The notes under the pieces are model-generated. The model saw only the letters and a list, made by a program, of their open reading frames with translations. It searched no databases and was not told where the DNA came from. A stretch of DNA of 64,000 nt from Drosophila persimilis (Eukaryota; Arthropoda; Insecta; Diptera; Drosophilidae). The translations under genes and the position numbers were made by a program. The DNA lies in the NCBI RefSeq assembly GCF_003286085.1, contig NW_020825463.1, positions 104,503 through 168,502 on the forward strand, written 5' to 3'. Positions 10,601 through 20,402 of the stretch are shown here, in pieces; the stretch's first letter is position 1; every line of letters starts with the position of its first letter.

Positions 10601-11708
10601 GATGCGATCATCGGACTCAGACGAGGAGGTCCGAGCTGGCCGGGCCCAGCAGGAGCCCCTCAGACGCCCACGCCGCCGCAAGCATCCAGGCCAAGGAGCC
10701 CAGAAGACGCGTCGAGCCAGGACACGTCGACCTGGACCCCAACTCCGAGGTGCAGAACAGCTCCCCAGTCGCGCACAAACTGCGGCTGCAGTCCACACCA
10801 CCACCGCCCTATTACCTGTACCGCATGGGAAATCCGCAGACCCCACGGCCACCCAGGCCCGAGAGGCAGATCATCCCTGCGTCGGACAATGATTCAGCAA
10901 GCAGCGACGAGGTACAGCTCCTAGGAGAGGACGACACCACTCCGCTACGGATCCGCGACAGCAGTCTGGACGAAGCCTTGCCCCGACGGCTCCGGAACAT
11001 CGCCCTTCAGGGCGAGGACGAGCCACCGAGACGCGTAACCGACAATGAGCTGCCCCAGCTACTCCAGGAACTCGGCCTGGAGGACGGACCCGTGTCCCCG
11101 ATACCCAGGAATGACGGGGACGAGGAGGTAGCCCGCATTCTGGGAGGGCAGGAGAACCCAAACGGCCCGATCCCGGACACCAGCTGGGACGACGGTTGGC
11201 ACGCCCAACTGCAGGAGTGGGACGCGCAGGAGGAGGCGGCCGGCCCGGAAAGAAAGAAGAATCGCGATTGGCAGCCGCTGGACTACGCACCAATGGAGTG
11301 GCTATCGCCAGTCCCACCGACCACAACGCCCCGAACCCGGACCCGACGGGCTGCACGGCCCGAGAGGCCGAACCAGGAAACCCGAGTCACCCAAAGGAGG
11401 ACAGCGACCTGTCATTGGGCTTGGAAGAGGCAGAGGCGGGCGTACTGCTCACAGCGTTCGAGGAGATGCCCGAGCTGAACGTGTTGCAGGAGGAACAGGC
11501 ATGGCCAATCGCCCCAGTCGCCTGGCGGATAAGCACGCCTTACCGCCGCATCCCGCAAAGCCTGCTGGAAGGCGCCAGCGTTCAGGCAAACGCGGGGCGG
11601 CACGGGCGCAGCCGGATCCGCAGCCTAGAATACCACGACGGCAAACGCTTCCGCGTGTCCATCAGCGGAAATTTGGTGCGCATTTCACCGCGCCCCACCC
11701 CGAAGTAG
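10593..11708 (+). other. Unassigned ORF region between element B integrase and 3' LTR
   Basis: Long overlapping frames (10,593-10,892, 10,750-11,478, 11,196-11,708) hold a proline-, arginine- and acid-rich sequence such as LLGEDDTTPLRIRDSSLDEA and DTSWDDGWHAQLQEWDAQEE. The region ends in GKRFRVSISGNLVRISPRP just before the LTR. No hydrophobic membrane segment or signal peptide is seen, so I do not call it an envelope gene. Its place matches the third ORF of some gypsy lineages. It may instead be a C-terminal extension of pol. Confidence 0.4.
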
Positions 11709-11716
11709 GAAGGGAG

Positions 11717-12833
11717 TGTGAAGGCATAAGCCTCCACAAAAGAAAACCTGACCACAACACCATCCCCTGAAGGGACAGCCCCGGGGGGGCTTATTATCTC
11801 ATTATTACTTCATTTTTAGATTATTACTTCATTTTTTAGTACTATTATGACACAGACAACGCTGAATATTTATTTTCCCCAAATTAAAAGTAAGAAATAG
11901 GCTCAGAGAACCCCAAATGGTGAGGCCTTTTTACTTAGTAGTAGAATTAAGAGAACCAACACGAAAGAGAGACGGATACTACGCAACAAAGAGAGCCAGC
12001 AGGGAAGAGAGCGAAGCGGCAGAGAAGCCGTCGATCGGTCTTACGCCCACGCAGCCGAGGGAGAGAGCCGACGGCTGCAAAAAGAAAAGCAGAGGCCTGG
12101 CACGGGACAGCGCGGGCCAGGCTCGGGAGTGATCTCCGAGGACTGAACCAGAACGGTTGGAAAAGACAAACAGTGCCCTGACCCCGCGAGAAGTGAAAAA
12201 AATATAAGTCGTGAGCCACCTCACGTATGTGAGCTCTGGGCGGGATCGGTGCAGTAGGCAGGGTGTAAGCTCAGGAGTAGAAGTTTCCCAAAATGTTAAA
12301 TGCGTATCGAAATCCACATGGTATCTATTAAATTTTTGTCGTTTATTCCCCCACAATAAAGGCACCCACCTCAACCCACCGGCTTCAGAACTTTCGCCCG
12401 TTGGAGTCCCTCAGCCCCTCCCCCTCTCTTCCCTATTCCCTGGGGCCCGGCGAAGTGGATGTGAGTCGTGGATCATGCGGCATCCACCAAGCTGGGCTCT
12501 TCTTTCCCGTACCTTTCTCCCCTGGGGACCCGCCGATACTGGATGTGAGTCGTGGATTCACCCGGCATCCGCAAAGCTGGGTTCCCTCTCCTACACCCTC
12601 GCCCTGGGGACCCGGCGACGCAGATGTGAGTCGTGGATCATGCGGCATCTGCTAAGCTGGGCTCCCCTCTCCCCAACCCTTCCGACCCCTGACCCAAACC
12701 CCCTTCTCCCGCCACGCATGACCCCCAACGCACGTCTCTGGAGCTCCCCAAGCACGGGTTCACCCACGCCTCGATCAACCCCACGGGTGCGCTTTCGCTG
12801 CGAACGGCTCTCCCCTTAGGACCTCACACTACA
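11717..12833 (+). repeat. Element B 3' LTR (approximate ends)
   Basis: It starts TGTGAAGGCATAAGCCTCC and ends near CACACTACA, fitting the TG...CA rule. A TATAAG lies near 12,203 and an AATAAA at 12,355-12,360. Three ~82-bp repeats fill the 3' third. Partial copies of the same LTR lie at 26,824-27,501 (+), 29,751-30,434 (-) and 38,517-39,349 (-). Those on - end in ...GCCTCCACA, confirming the 5' boundary. The 3' boundary is less certain. Confidence 0.6.
12435..12690 (+). repeat. ~82-bp tandem repeat inside element B LTR, three copies
   Basis: Each copy contains GATGTGAGTCGTGGAT followed by GCGGCATC and AAGCTGGG. Copies begin near 12,438, 12,521 and 12,603. The LTR at 38,517-39,349 also has three, while those at 27,420-27,501 and 29,751-29,840 keep one. 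Confidence 0.85.
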
Positions 12834-14376
12834 AATTTTGCTGTGGGGAAGGACCGGGCCCTGGACAGACTGAGAACTGAGATGCTGTACCTCGGCCTGA
12901 GAACTTCCTTACAAGACGGCGAGGCATTCCTTGTCGGTGGCCGAGTAGTTTTCTTCTGCCTTGTTGAGGCGTCGACTGACGTATGCGATGACAACAAGGC
13001 GCCTTCGACGAGCTGAAAACACTGCTCACCACCGCACCGGTACTCGCCTGCCCAGACTTTAACGTCAAATTTTTCCTGCAGACGGACGCAAGGCTCTTTC
13101 CCTTCGATCTCTTGGGTGAGGACCGCGCCTACTCCAAGGTTCCTTGCGTCCGTCTGCAGGGAAAATTTGACGTTAAAGTCTGGGCAGGCGAGTACCGGTG
13201 CGGTGGTGAGCAGTGTTTTCAGCTCGTCGAAGGCGCCTTGTTGTTCTTGGCCCCATGTCCATGCTTTCGCTTTCTTCAGCAGCAGTGACATTGATTGGAC
13301 TACGGTGGCAAAGTTTGGGACAAATCTGCGGTACCACCCGGCCATGCCTACGTATTGTCGTAGCTCTTTCAGGTTGGTCGGCGGCCTCAGATCTGCGATT
13401 TTTTCGGGGTCCGTGTGGATACCTTCTTCGCTGATCATGTGGCCCAGGTATTTTATCCGGCGTTGGAAGAAGGCACACTTGTCCGTGTTGACCCGTAGGT
13501 TTGCCTTCCGCAGTCGTGCGAAAACTTCTTTCACGTTGTTCAGGCGTTCCTGATAGCTTTTCCCGATGATGACGATGTCGTCGAGATATGCGAACGCGAA
13601 TGGTTCCATGTCTGCGCCGATAACGGCGTCGAGGGTCCGTTGAAACGTGGCTCCCGCGGAGTGTAAACCGAAAGGCATTACTTTCCATTGGTATAATCCT
13701 CGGCCGGGTATCGTGAATGCCGTGGCTTCCCGGCTGTCGCGGGCCTTTGGTGGTATCTACCTGGGTAGCGGGTACGCGTCCGGGATAGAACGCTCGTTTA
13801 GCTGCCGATAATCTACACACATGCGCCATCTCCCGTCCTTTTTGCGGACCAGGACGATTGGCGCGCTGTGGGGGCTCCGGGACGGTTCGATTAGGTCCTC
13901 AGCTATCAGTTGGTCGACCTGTTCATCGATGATCCGCCGCATGGCTGGATTTTCGGGTAGTACCGTTGTTTAATGGGTCGGTTGTCCCTCATGACGATGG
14001 TGTGTTCAGTTAGGCCCGTCGTCCCTCGGAGGCCCGCGAGTGTTGGCAGTTCCTCGTCTAGAAATTTCCGTATTTTCGGCGCGATGTCGGGAGGCCATGG
14101 GTCGGAGATTCGTTCCGAATCGTCCTCGGGTGGGTCGTCGATTCCTGGGTCGCAAGTGTGGTCGGGGTTCTCGGGGAGGATCGTTGTGTCGAATGCGCTT
14201 GGTGGTTCGACTTCGTGAGTGTATTCGCTTATGCTGGCGACGACGGCGGGTGCCTCGATCATGAGTAGGGGGCTCGTGTGCTCAGCGTGATGTACGAACG
14301 TGCGGGTCTCGATGGCGATCGTAGCGTTTGACCAACGGCTAGTTTGGGCGATGAAGTTCACCGACATGGCTGGCAC
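12834..14376 (-). pseudogene. Element A copy 1 reverse transcriptase and flanking parts
   Basis: From the 14,376 end the sequence reads HTIVMRDNRPIKQRYYPK, then IIDEQVDQLIAEDLIEPS and LVRKKDGRWRMCVDYRQLN (RT motifs 1-2). MPFGLHSAGATFQRTLD and FAYLDDIVI, with the YLDD catalytic site, follow near 13,580-13,678. RRIKYLGHMISEEGI and the connection follow, then RNase H-like YVSRRLNKAEENYSATDKE near 12,905-12,985. Canonical Ty3/gypsy Pol order; fossil. Confidence 0.85.
12997..13247. repeat. Small fold-back: ~100-bp inverted repeat with ~46-bp spacer
   Basis: The segment at about 12,997-13,098 on + (GGCGCCTTCGACGAGCTGAA through CTGCAGACGGACGCAAG) is the reverse complement of about 13,145-13,247, almost without mismatch. 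It is a local inverted duplication of a piece of the polymerase gene of element A. Confidence 0.9.
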
Positions 14377-15796
14377 CAGGCGTGGTGCTGGGCCGCATGC
14401 CGGCGCCGTACGAGGGGTTATCCGGGAGGCGTTCCATGATGTCGGGGACGATCGATGGTGCGTCGGCTCCAGGTGCGTCGGAGTTCCGGTGGGTGCCTCG
14501 TATGGCAGTGATCGCCTTTCCCGGTTCCTGCCTGAGAGGACGCGGGAGTAGCGGGTCGGTCGGTGTCGTTGGGGTCGTCTTCGCGTCGAGGGCGGTGTCG
14601 ACGCGTTCGTGGGCCAGGGTGGCGGTCGGAGGTGGTACCTCGAGCGCCTGGCTGCTGCGTGGCGGCTGTCGTTGCTGGGGCCGGGTTGTCTTCTGGAGGG
14701 GCGTCCTTGGTTCCTTTCCTTTCGTTGGTGGAACCGCGTCGGTGCCCTCGGGAGACCGGCTCGCTTTCTTCGTGGCTCTGCTTAGTTTTGGGTTTCTCGG
14801 AGTGGGCCTGGGGCTGGTGTGCCTCGTTGTGCCCATGGGTTCTGTGTTCCTTGTTCCTTGTGCTCTTGTCTCGTGTCGTGGCGGAGAATTCGTTGGCGGC
14901 GGAGGTCTCGAGTTCGTGGGTCCGGGGGCGTGTTCTTGGCTGGCGGTGATAATCGGCGTGTACGGCTGGTACTCCGAGAGGGTGTTGTCATAGATCCGGC
15001 TAAGTTCCTTGGCTTCGTCGTACCCGGCGTGGTGCATGAGCAACCGGAGCTCGATGACGAAGTCCTTGAACGGTTCGCCCACCGCTTGTTTGCGGTCCCT
15101 GATCTGGTCTTCCAATTGCTCGAAGTACCGGGGAGGCAGGAAAAAGGCTAGGAATTCCTGGCGGAAATCGGCCCATGAAGTGCTCTGGAGTCGGCTGGTG
15201 CGGAACCAACGGTTGGCTCGGTAGGTGAGGAGCTCTGCCATGGCTCGCGGCATGTAGTTCATGTCTACCCCGTACGAGAGGGCACGCTCTTCCAGTAGTT
15301 CGACGAACGACAGTTGGTCGTCCTGCCCGTCGAACTGGATTCCCCACTTTCGGATCCGTTCCGCCATCTGTGTAGTAATGACCGTCTGTGGGGCCATTTC
15401 CTCCTGCTGTCGGCAAGATCCTTCTCATGGGCGAAGGCCTTGGTGCCGGGTGTTATCGATGTCGGTGAGGTGCTGGCTTTGCCCTGCATGATCCCTGGAA
15501 CTTGTAGGCTGAGTTTGGGGTCCGTCTTCCGCTTCTCTGTTGGTGCTGAGGTGTCGGTCTTGGGCGATCTGGCTCGTCCTGGCGATCTGGCGTACTGCCG
15601 CTCGAGCTCCGCCAACCTGACCCAGGCATCGTGTTCGAGGGGCCCGGCGACTAGTTCGGCGAAACTCGTCCGCAAATCTTCCACGTTCCCTTCGCGGCTG
15701 AACCCGAATTCCTCCGCGAAGGACTCTAGCTCCTGGGTTGGCGACGAATTCTCCAGGGTAATACCCACTGGGCGGTTCCTCTGTATGGGATTCCAT
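14339..15796 (-). pseudogene. Element A copy 1 gag
   Basis: The N-terminal part (around 15,640-15,760) reads LESFAEEFGFSREGNVEDLR, a SAP-like start like that of element B. The core at 15,000-15,397 reads RIRKWGIQFDGQDDQLSFVE, MAELLTYRANRWF and FRQEFLAFFLPPRYFEQLED, the gypsy capsid signature. A proline-, arginine- and threonine-rich tail follows, with poor complexity. Capsid-forming and RNA-binding role in the family. Fossil. Confidence 0.8.
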
Positions 15797-16074
15797 TGTT
15801 CCGATTGTTGCTCGAGTTGGCGGTTTCGCTATGCTTGCGCTTTTCCTTCACTAGGGCACTGTGTCGAGCTTCGCGGCTGACGCTTCGAATTTCTTCTCGG
15901 GGTGACGGCACTGTTCGCGTTTCTCTGTCGCTGTGTCGCGCTTTCGTCTGCTCGTTGCGCAATTCTTGTCGTTGATATTGCGCGAGGTCGGGGTTTTCTT
16001 TGGGTTGTTATCTTGTGTTCTTGCTCTAGTGGCCGTGGGGTTTTATTCCACAAACCCTCGCCGACGTTCCTTTG

Positions 16075-16093
16075 GGTCCCTGCTCGGGCGCCA
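16075..16093 (-). other. Primer-binding site of element A (tRNA-Lys-like)
   Basis: On the minus strand the bases just after the LTR, with a 2-base gap, read TGGCGCCCGAGCAGGGACC. This resembles the 3' end complement of a tRNA-Lys (TGGCGCCCGAACAGGGAC type), one base off over 18. It fixes the LTR boundary at 16,096 and the direction of the element. Confidence 0.7.
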
Positions 16094-16095
16094 CT

Positions 16096-16673
16096 TGTGA
16101 TGGACCTATTTCAGGCTGAGGTAAGCTCAGTCCCGTCCAGGGGTCAATCCACAAGAAATTTGTAGAAATTGGATGGAACCGTAAGGGCGGCGTCGGGGGG
16201 CGGCCTATCGTAGAGGGGCGGATCGGGCTAGAATGGGCGTCGCTAGTCGTGCATACGAAACGGCTGCGTGGACTCGGGGCGGGGTGGCGTCGGTGCCTCG
16301 ACTAATTGGAGCGAACTTACGAAATCGGGGTGTTTTTACTTTGATAATTCGACACTTTATTGTACTTCCTAGCGGTTTCAATGAACTTATTTTAATTGTC
16401 GCCGATGTCTTCTTGTGAGTTCCGGGTACCGCGTCTGTACTCCGGACCGGGTCTCCGCGTAAGTTGCTCTTTGGTTCTCTTCGCCGTCTTTTTATAGGCC
16501 CGTATTGCTGGGTCTGCGGGGTTGACAAATGCACTTCCGCGTCGGGGTGCACTTTGCCGTTCTTGGTGATCGTCACAGATTTTCGCGGCGTCGACTTTCC
16601 TTCGTCGATGAACCCGGAAGACCGCACTCGGCCGATGGCTTGCATTGTATCGAAACCTTTTATGTTCTTTACA
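16096..16673 (-). repeat. Element A copy 1 5' LTR
   Basis: On the minus strand it runs TGTAAAGAACATAAAAGG...CATCACA. A TATAAAAA (reverse at 16,489-16,496) and an AATAAA (reverse at 16,356-16,361) mark the promoter and poly(A) signal. It is a shorter relative of the 718-bp LTRs at 24,787, 32,090 and 41,050. Confidence 0.85.
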
Positions 16674-16917
16674 AAACAAGCGCACGTCGTTGCCAGAAAG
16701 TAAAGGAGTAAAGGGAGAGAACGTATACCGCTTCTCACTCCAGCAGGGTAGAAACCCTGTTGCCAGAGTCAGGGCGGGAGCGTAGGGACAGCCGGTGGTC
16801 CGACCGGGGAAAGCAAATGGAAGCAGTAGGATTCTTAGTCATGTGATCGAAGTTTTATTGGCTTGGTTTCCCTCGCACTCCCTGCTACTTCTACTACTAC
16901 CTGGGCCATCGGCCAGC

Positions 16918-17815
16918 TCACCCGCGGATCCGGCGTCGGTGCTCCCGCAGCTCGTCCATGCTTCTCCTCTCTTCTTGGGCGCCCTGCCGTTCAACACTTT
17001 TTCTTGCTTTTCTAGTCACTCCGCGGCGTTCCGTCTTCGCTCGCTTTCGAAAATCGACTCCTCGCTCTCGCCACGGTCGCTCGACGCTCTCACCACGCCT
17101 GGCGTTCCTTTTTGGGCCAACGGGACTTTTCGAAAGAGATCTGCTCTGTTGCCGGCTGAGCGTGGCTCTCTCTCTTCGCTGTTCCACCTCATCATACAAG
17201 GCGCCTGGCAGTCTTGGCTCGCGACCTTGGATCAAAAACGCGGGGCTGAATCGCGTTAAATCGGACACGCTAGAGTTAATCGCGAGCATGATTTCTGGCA
17301 AGAGCCCGTCCCAAGTGTTCTGTTTTTCGTCGATGTATTGCGCCATTGTCGCAAACGAAGGTACGAGGGGTACCAAAGCGGCTGAGGATTCTTTCTCGGA
17401 ACGATCTTTCCAGGTGTGGCGTAGTTGCCTTGCGTAGAGGCACCAGTTCGACCCACTTACTAAATGCGTCGAAGAAGACAAGGAGGACGGTGTTTCCATG
17501 TTTGGAGATGGGCAACGGCCCAACAAAGTCGGCGCATAGCACGCTGAAGGGCTCGTCAACTTGTCTGGTGAACATTTTCCCCGCCGGTTTGAACTGGCTC
17601 ACCTTGTATTTTTGGCACACTACGCATTGGCGAACGTATCTGGCGACTTCTCGGAACAGGCCTGGCCAGTAGTACTTTTGGGCGACTCGTGTGCTTGTTT
17701 TTCGGATTCGTAGATGTCCGGCCGTCGGGTGGTCATGGCATTCCTTTAGTACGCGTCGTCTATGGTCCGCAGCGACGCAGAGTTTCCATGGAGTGGAGTC
17801 TTCCTCTTCGGGCAC
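16918..17815 (-). pseudogene. Fragment C integrase
   Basis: An HHCC zinc module is readable: HDHPTAGHLRIRKT, then CVVCQKYK. It is followed by the DDE core start ADFVGPLPISKHGNTVLLVF and FVCDNG, and further on NTWDGLLPEIMLAINSSVSD and SPAFLIQGREPRLPGALYDE toward the C-terminus. Integrase inserts the cDNA into the host in intact relatives. Fossil, in several frames. Confidence 0.8.
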
Positions 17816-17893
17816 GGTGTGCAGTCGCCGATACAGTTGTCCACTCTCGCTTCGGTAGTCTTCGTATTTGCCCGGCTGCTGTCTGATTCTTGC

Positions 17894-18674
17894 CTACATT
17901 TTCCTGATCCACTTGCACTGTGACTCTTCTTCCAGAGCTTGATGTAGTAACTCCAATGGTTGGCGGGAAAGTGCATCTGCTACCACGTTTTGCTTCCCTC
18001 GGCGATAGTGGATATCGAATTGATACTGCTGCAGCTCTAAAGCCCAACGTGCTATCCGTCCAGTGGGGTTGTCGATCGAGTTGATCCATTTCAGGGCGAG
18101 ATGGTCCGTGATCACGTCGAATCGGTATCCTTCCAATTCCTGAGCCTCGGTGTATCCCGCGCGCTGCATCATTAGTCGAATGTCCACGAGGTACGTTTTA
18201 AACGCTTCTTTTGGTTGTTGAAAATGGGTTCGGATCTCGTCCTCTAGCCGTTGAAGGACCGGGGAGGCAAAAAAAACTCTGAAAACTCTTTGCGGAAGGT
18301 CTCCCATGGTTCTCCACTGAGGCGGCTCGTTCGAAACCAACTCTCGGCCCGACCGGTCAACAACACGAGGATTCCTTGTGATAAGTGTCGTAGATCTATC
18401 CTATAAGTGGCTGCCCCCTCTTGCACGTGCTCAAGGAAACTTAACGGATCGCCGGACCCATCAAACACGATTCCCCAGCGGACCATTTTCTCGGTGATCG
18501 CAGCGTTAAAATGCTCCTCGTTCCAGGTGGGCCCCTTCGTTGATGGGTCCTTGCTACCGTGCTGGTCTCTCTGCGCGGCACCGACGTCGATGCCGTTCCA
18601 GCACTGTCTAACCCAAGCTCCGCGGTAATCGTCTCCAACTCGTTTTTGCGCCTAACCGACCCAAGCGTCCCCAA
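17894..18674 (-). pseudogene. Fragment C gag and RNase H parts
   Basis: Gag is recognised by MVRWGIVFDGSGDPLSFLEH, ILVLLTGRAESWFRTSRLSG and FRKEFSEFFLPPRSFNG. RNase H is recognised by YRFDVITDHLALKWINSIDN and KQNVVADALSRQPLE. The two lie close together, as expected of an internally deleted element. The gag N-terminus near 18,600-18,674 reads VRRKNELETITAELGLDSAG, the SAP-like start seen in A and B. Confidence 0.75.
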
Positions 18675-18805
18675 TCTGTCACTGCTGCTATAGTGATAGA
18701 GGCGGTTAAAACGAATATTGGGCCCACTATTGCGGCCAAACTCTTTCCAAAACTGCGACGGCAGCAGCAGCCGATGCAGGAAAAAGCAGACATCCCAGCG
18801 AAGCT

Positions 18806-19786
18806 ATGGAAATGGATCCATACACACGGGATGACGTTGCAAAGATACCAGGTGACTCAGGCTTGAGTCAGCAGCAACAACAGCAACAGCAGCAAACTCA
18901 GCAGAGCCACCTGCAGGATCAGGGTCAGTTGCCGCACCAGCAGCAACAATACAAGGCAGCAGACCAGAAGGAACCTCAACGGACTATCACAGATTTTAAA
19001 ATACCAGCCATCTACCTGTATGACGTTTCTAACATCCAGCCTTTAATAGAATCCCTTAATAACGCACCAGGAGAACAAAATAAATTTACCACTACCAGTG
19101 TAAGGGGTAACAAAATCAAACTGGACTGCGGCGATATGGAAACCTACAACAGAGTCATGGCCAAACTGGATGCAGACAATATAAATATGCATACACACCA
19201 GCTGCGCAAGGAACGTGGCTACCGTATCATCTTGAGAAATCTGTATCACTCTACTCCTTGCGATTGGATACGCAAATTAATTGGTGAGATGTGTCTTTTA
19301 GTGCGTTATGTAAATGTAATTACGCGCCTGCGTAAGCCGCTAAAAATGTTTGAAGTTGAATTGGAACCAACTTTAGACAATGGCAATGACAGAATCCTAT
19401 CACTGACTACTATGGGAAACCAGGAAATTTCAGTTGAACGACAAATGAGACGCATTGACCCTGTTCAATGCCACCGCTGCCAATGCTTTGGCCACAGTAA
19501 AAATTACTGTCGCCGAGCTTTTGTTTGCCAAAAATGTGCCGGGGCACAACCATCCACAGCGTGCGCCGAGGCTAAGATCTCAAATCCTAAATGTGCCAAT
19601 TGTGGGGAAGGACATGTTGCCAGCTATAGGGGCTGCAAGGCGTTTAAGCAAGCCCAGGCAACACTCAAATCCTACCGGGCGCACATTGCTATTGGAAAAC
19701 AGAAGCGGACAAACTGGCAGCACCAGAAGAACAACAACTCCACTCGGCACAATGCAGCTTACAGCGGGGAAATTAACAAATCTTGA
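18806..19786 (+). CDS. LINE copy 1 ORF1: Gag-like RNA-binding protein
   Basis: This 326-residue frame opens with ATG at 18,806 (MEMDPYTRDD). It has a glutamine-rich N-terminus (~residues 25-55), a PRE_C2HC-like module (YRIILRNLYHSTPCDWIRKL), and three zinc knuckles near the end: CHRCQCFGHSKNYC, CQKCAGAQPSTAC and CANCGEGHVASYRGC. Jockey-clade ORF1 proteins bind the element RNA and carry it to the nucleus. The usual length is ~500-570 residues. Here the frame closes at TGA 19,784-19,786, and a glutamine-rich continuation is found in the -1 frame. All copies that reach this point share that arrangement. Confidence 0.85.
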   Translation: MEMDPYTRDDVAKIPGDSGLSQQQQQQQQQTQQSHLQDQGQLPHQQQQYKAADQKEPQRTITDFKIPAIYLYDVSNIQPLIESLNNAPGEQNKFTTTSVRGNKIKLDCGDMETYNRVMAKLDADNINMHTHQLRKERGYRIILRNLYHSTPCDWIRKLIGEMCLLVRYVNVITRLRKPLKMFEVELEPTLDNGNDRILSLTTMGNQEISVERQMRRIDPVQCHRCQCFGHSKNYCRRAFVCQKCAGAQPSTACAEAKISNPKCANCGEGHVASYRGCKAFKQAQATLKSYRAHIAIGKQKRTNWQHQKNNNSTRHNAAYSGEINKS

Positions 19787-20379
19787 GATGGCAGCAGCGA
19801 AAACAAAAACACCACCTACCTAAATCACACCAAAACCCGCAGCAGCAGCAGCACAACAACAACAGCTCCCAGCCGACCAACAGGCAGAACGTTAACAAGG
19901 CCCCAAATCGCCAGCTTTTTAGTCAACTTTTCAGCAACAACAATAAACTGTCTGTTGGCCAGCAGGAAAGCAACATCAACAGGGCCCCTCGCGGGCATCA
20001 CCAGCATCAGCGAAAGACCCAAAAGCCTGCGCCGGCTAACCTGCAGCAACAACAAAACAACTCCCAACAGCCCACCATCAGCCGGTACACTAATAAGACG
20101 CCAAACCTCCAGCCTTTTAGCAACAAAAATCAACCATCCGATGACCTTCAGGGCAACAGCATCAGCAGGCCACACCCCTCCTCTCGTGGGCATCAACAAC
20201 AGCAGCGAGAGTCACAGAAGCACGCCCCCCAACCACAGCGATACCAGCAGCCTGGAGCCCCATATGTGAATGACCAGCTAATGCAGGTGGTGCACCAAAA
20301 TCTTCTCCTTGTAAGTGAAATGGGCAAAAAAAATGGATGCCCTTATAGATCTATTGCATACTTTTATTATCTCAAATAA
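19777..20379 (+). pseudogene. LINE copy 1, glutamine/asparagine-rich ORF1 continuation
   Basis: This frame is open from just after a TAA at 19,774-19,776 and overlaps the end of ORF1 by about 10 bases in the -1 frame. No ATG lies near its start. It is rich in Gln, Asn and Pro (QQQQHNNNSSQPTNRQN) and ends near VHQNLLLVSEMGKK. In copies 2 and 3 the frame runs on through MDALIDLLHTFI to a stop overlapping the ORF2 start. In copy 1 one extra A in an A-run near 20,330 ends it early. Most likely this is the C-terminal half of ORF1, displaced by an ancestral frameshift. Confidence 0.7.
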
Positions 20380-20402
20380 AGGACAAACTATTTCCACCGC
20401 TA

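Larger units (their letters stand above)
7107..12833 (+). mobile_element. Gypsy-like LTR retrotransposon, element B, broken copy
   Basis: The order on + is a gag N-terminal region with a SAP-like start, gag core, zinc knuckle, protease, a 93-bp repeat array, integrase C-terminus, an unassigned ORF region and a 3' LTR. Reverse transcriptase and RNase H are not seen, so this is an internally deleted derivative with several breaks. The gag and integrase parts resemble those of element A, so A and B are related lineages. A PBS-like TGGTGCCCCG lies near 7,121, unassigned to any tRNA. Confidence 0.75.
12834..16673 (-). mobile_element. Gypsy-like LTR retrotransposon, element A copy 1, broken partial
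   Basis: On the minus strand the order is 5' LTR (16,096-16,673), PBS, leader, gag, and pol through reverse transcriptase into the start of RNase H. The integrase end and the 3' LTR are absent. The end at 12,834 abuts the element B LTR. Several breaks interrupt the coding parts. Other copies of the same family lie at 24,787-32,807, 39,350-41,767 and 48,309-50,692. Confidence 0.85.
16674..18675 (-). mobile_element. Gypsy-like fragment C, internally deleted
   Basis: On the minus strand the parts run gag (18,244-18,675), RNase H, and integrase (16,918-17,815), then a non-coding end with AATAAA (reverse near 16,855) that may be LTR remnant. Reverse transcriptase is missing. Sequence is clearly related to element A but well diverged: ADFVGPLPISKHGNTVLLVF here against ADFVGPLPRSKHGNTILLVF in A. 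A broken fossil lying directly before the LINE. Confidence 0.75.

Noticed and set aside
10593-11708. Envelope gene of an errantivirus-like element
   Set aside because: No signal peptide, transmembrane stretch or furin-like site can be seen.
14382-14993. Plus-strand ORFs antisense to element A gag and pol (Gly/Val/Ser/Arg-rich)
   Set aside because: Shadow frames of GC-rich coding sequence on the other strand, with no domain.
19825-20199. Minus-strand Leu/Val-rich ORF (also at 37,503 and 47,536) resembling a membrane protein
   Set aside because: Antisense of the Gln/Asn-rich (CAA/CAG-rich) LINE frame. The hydrophobicity is a codon artefact.
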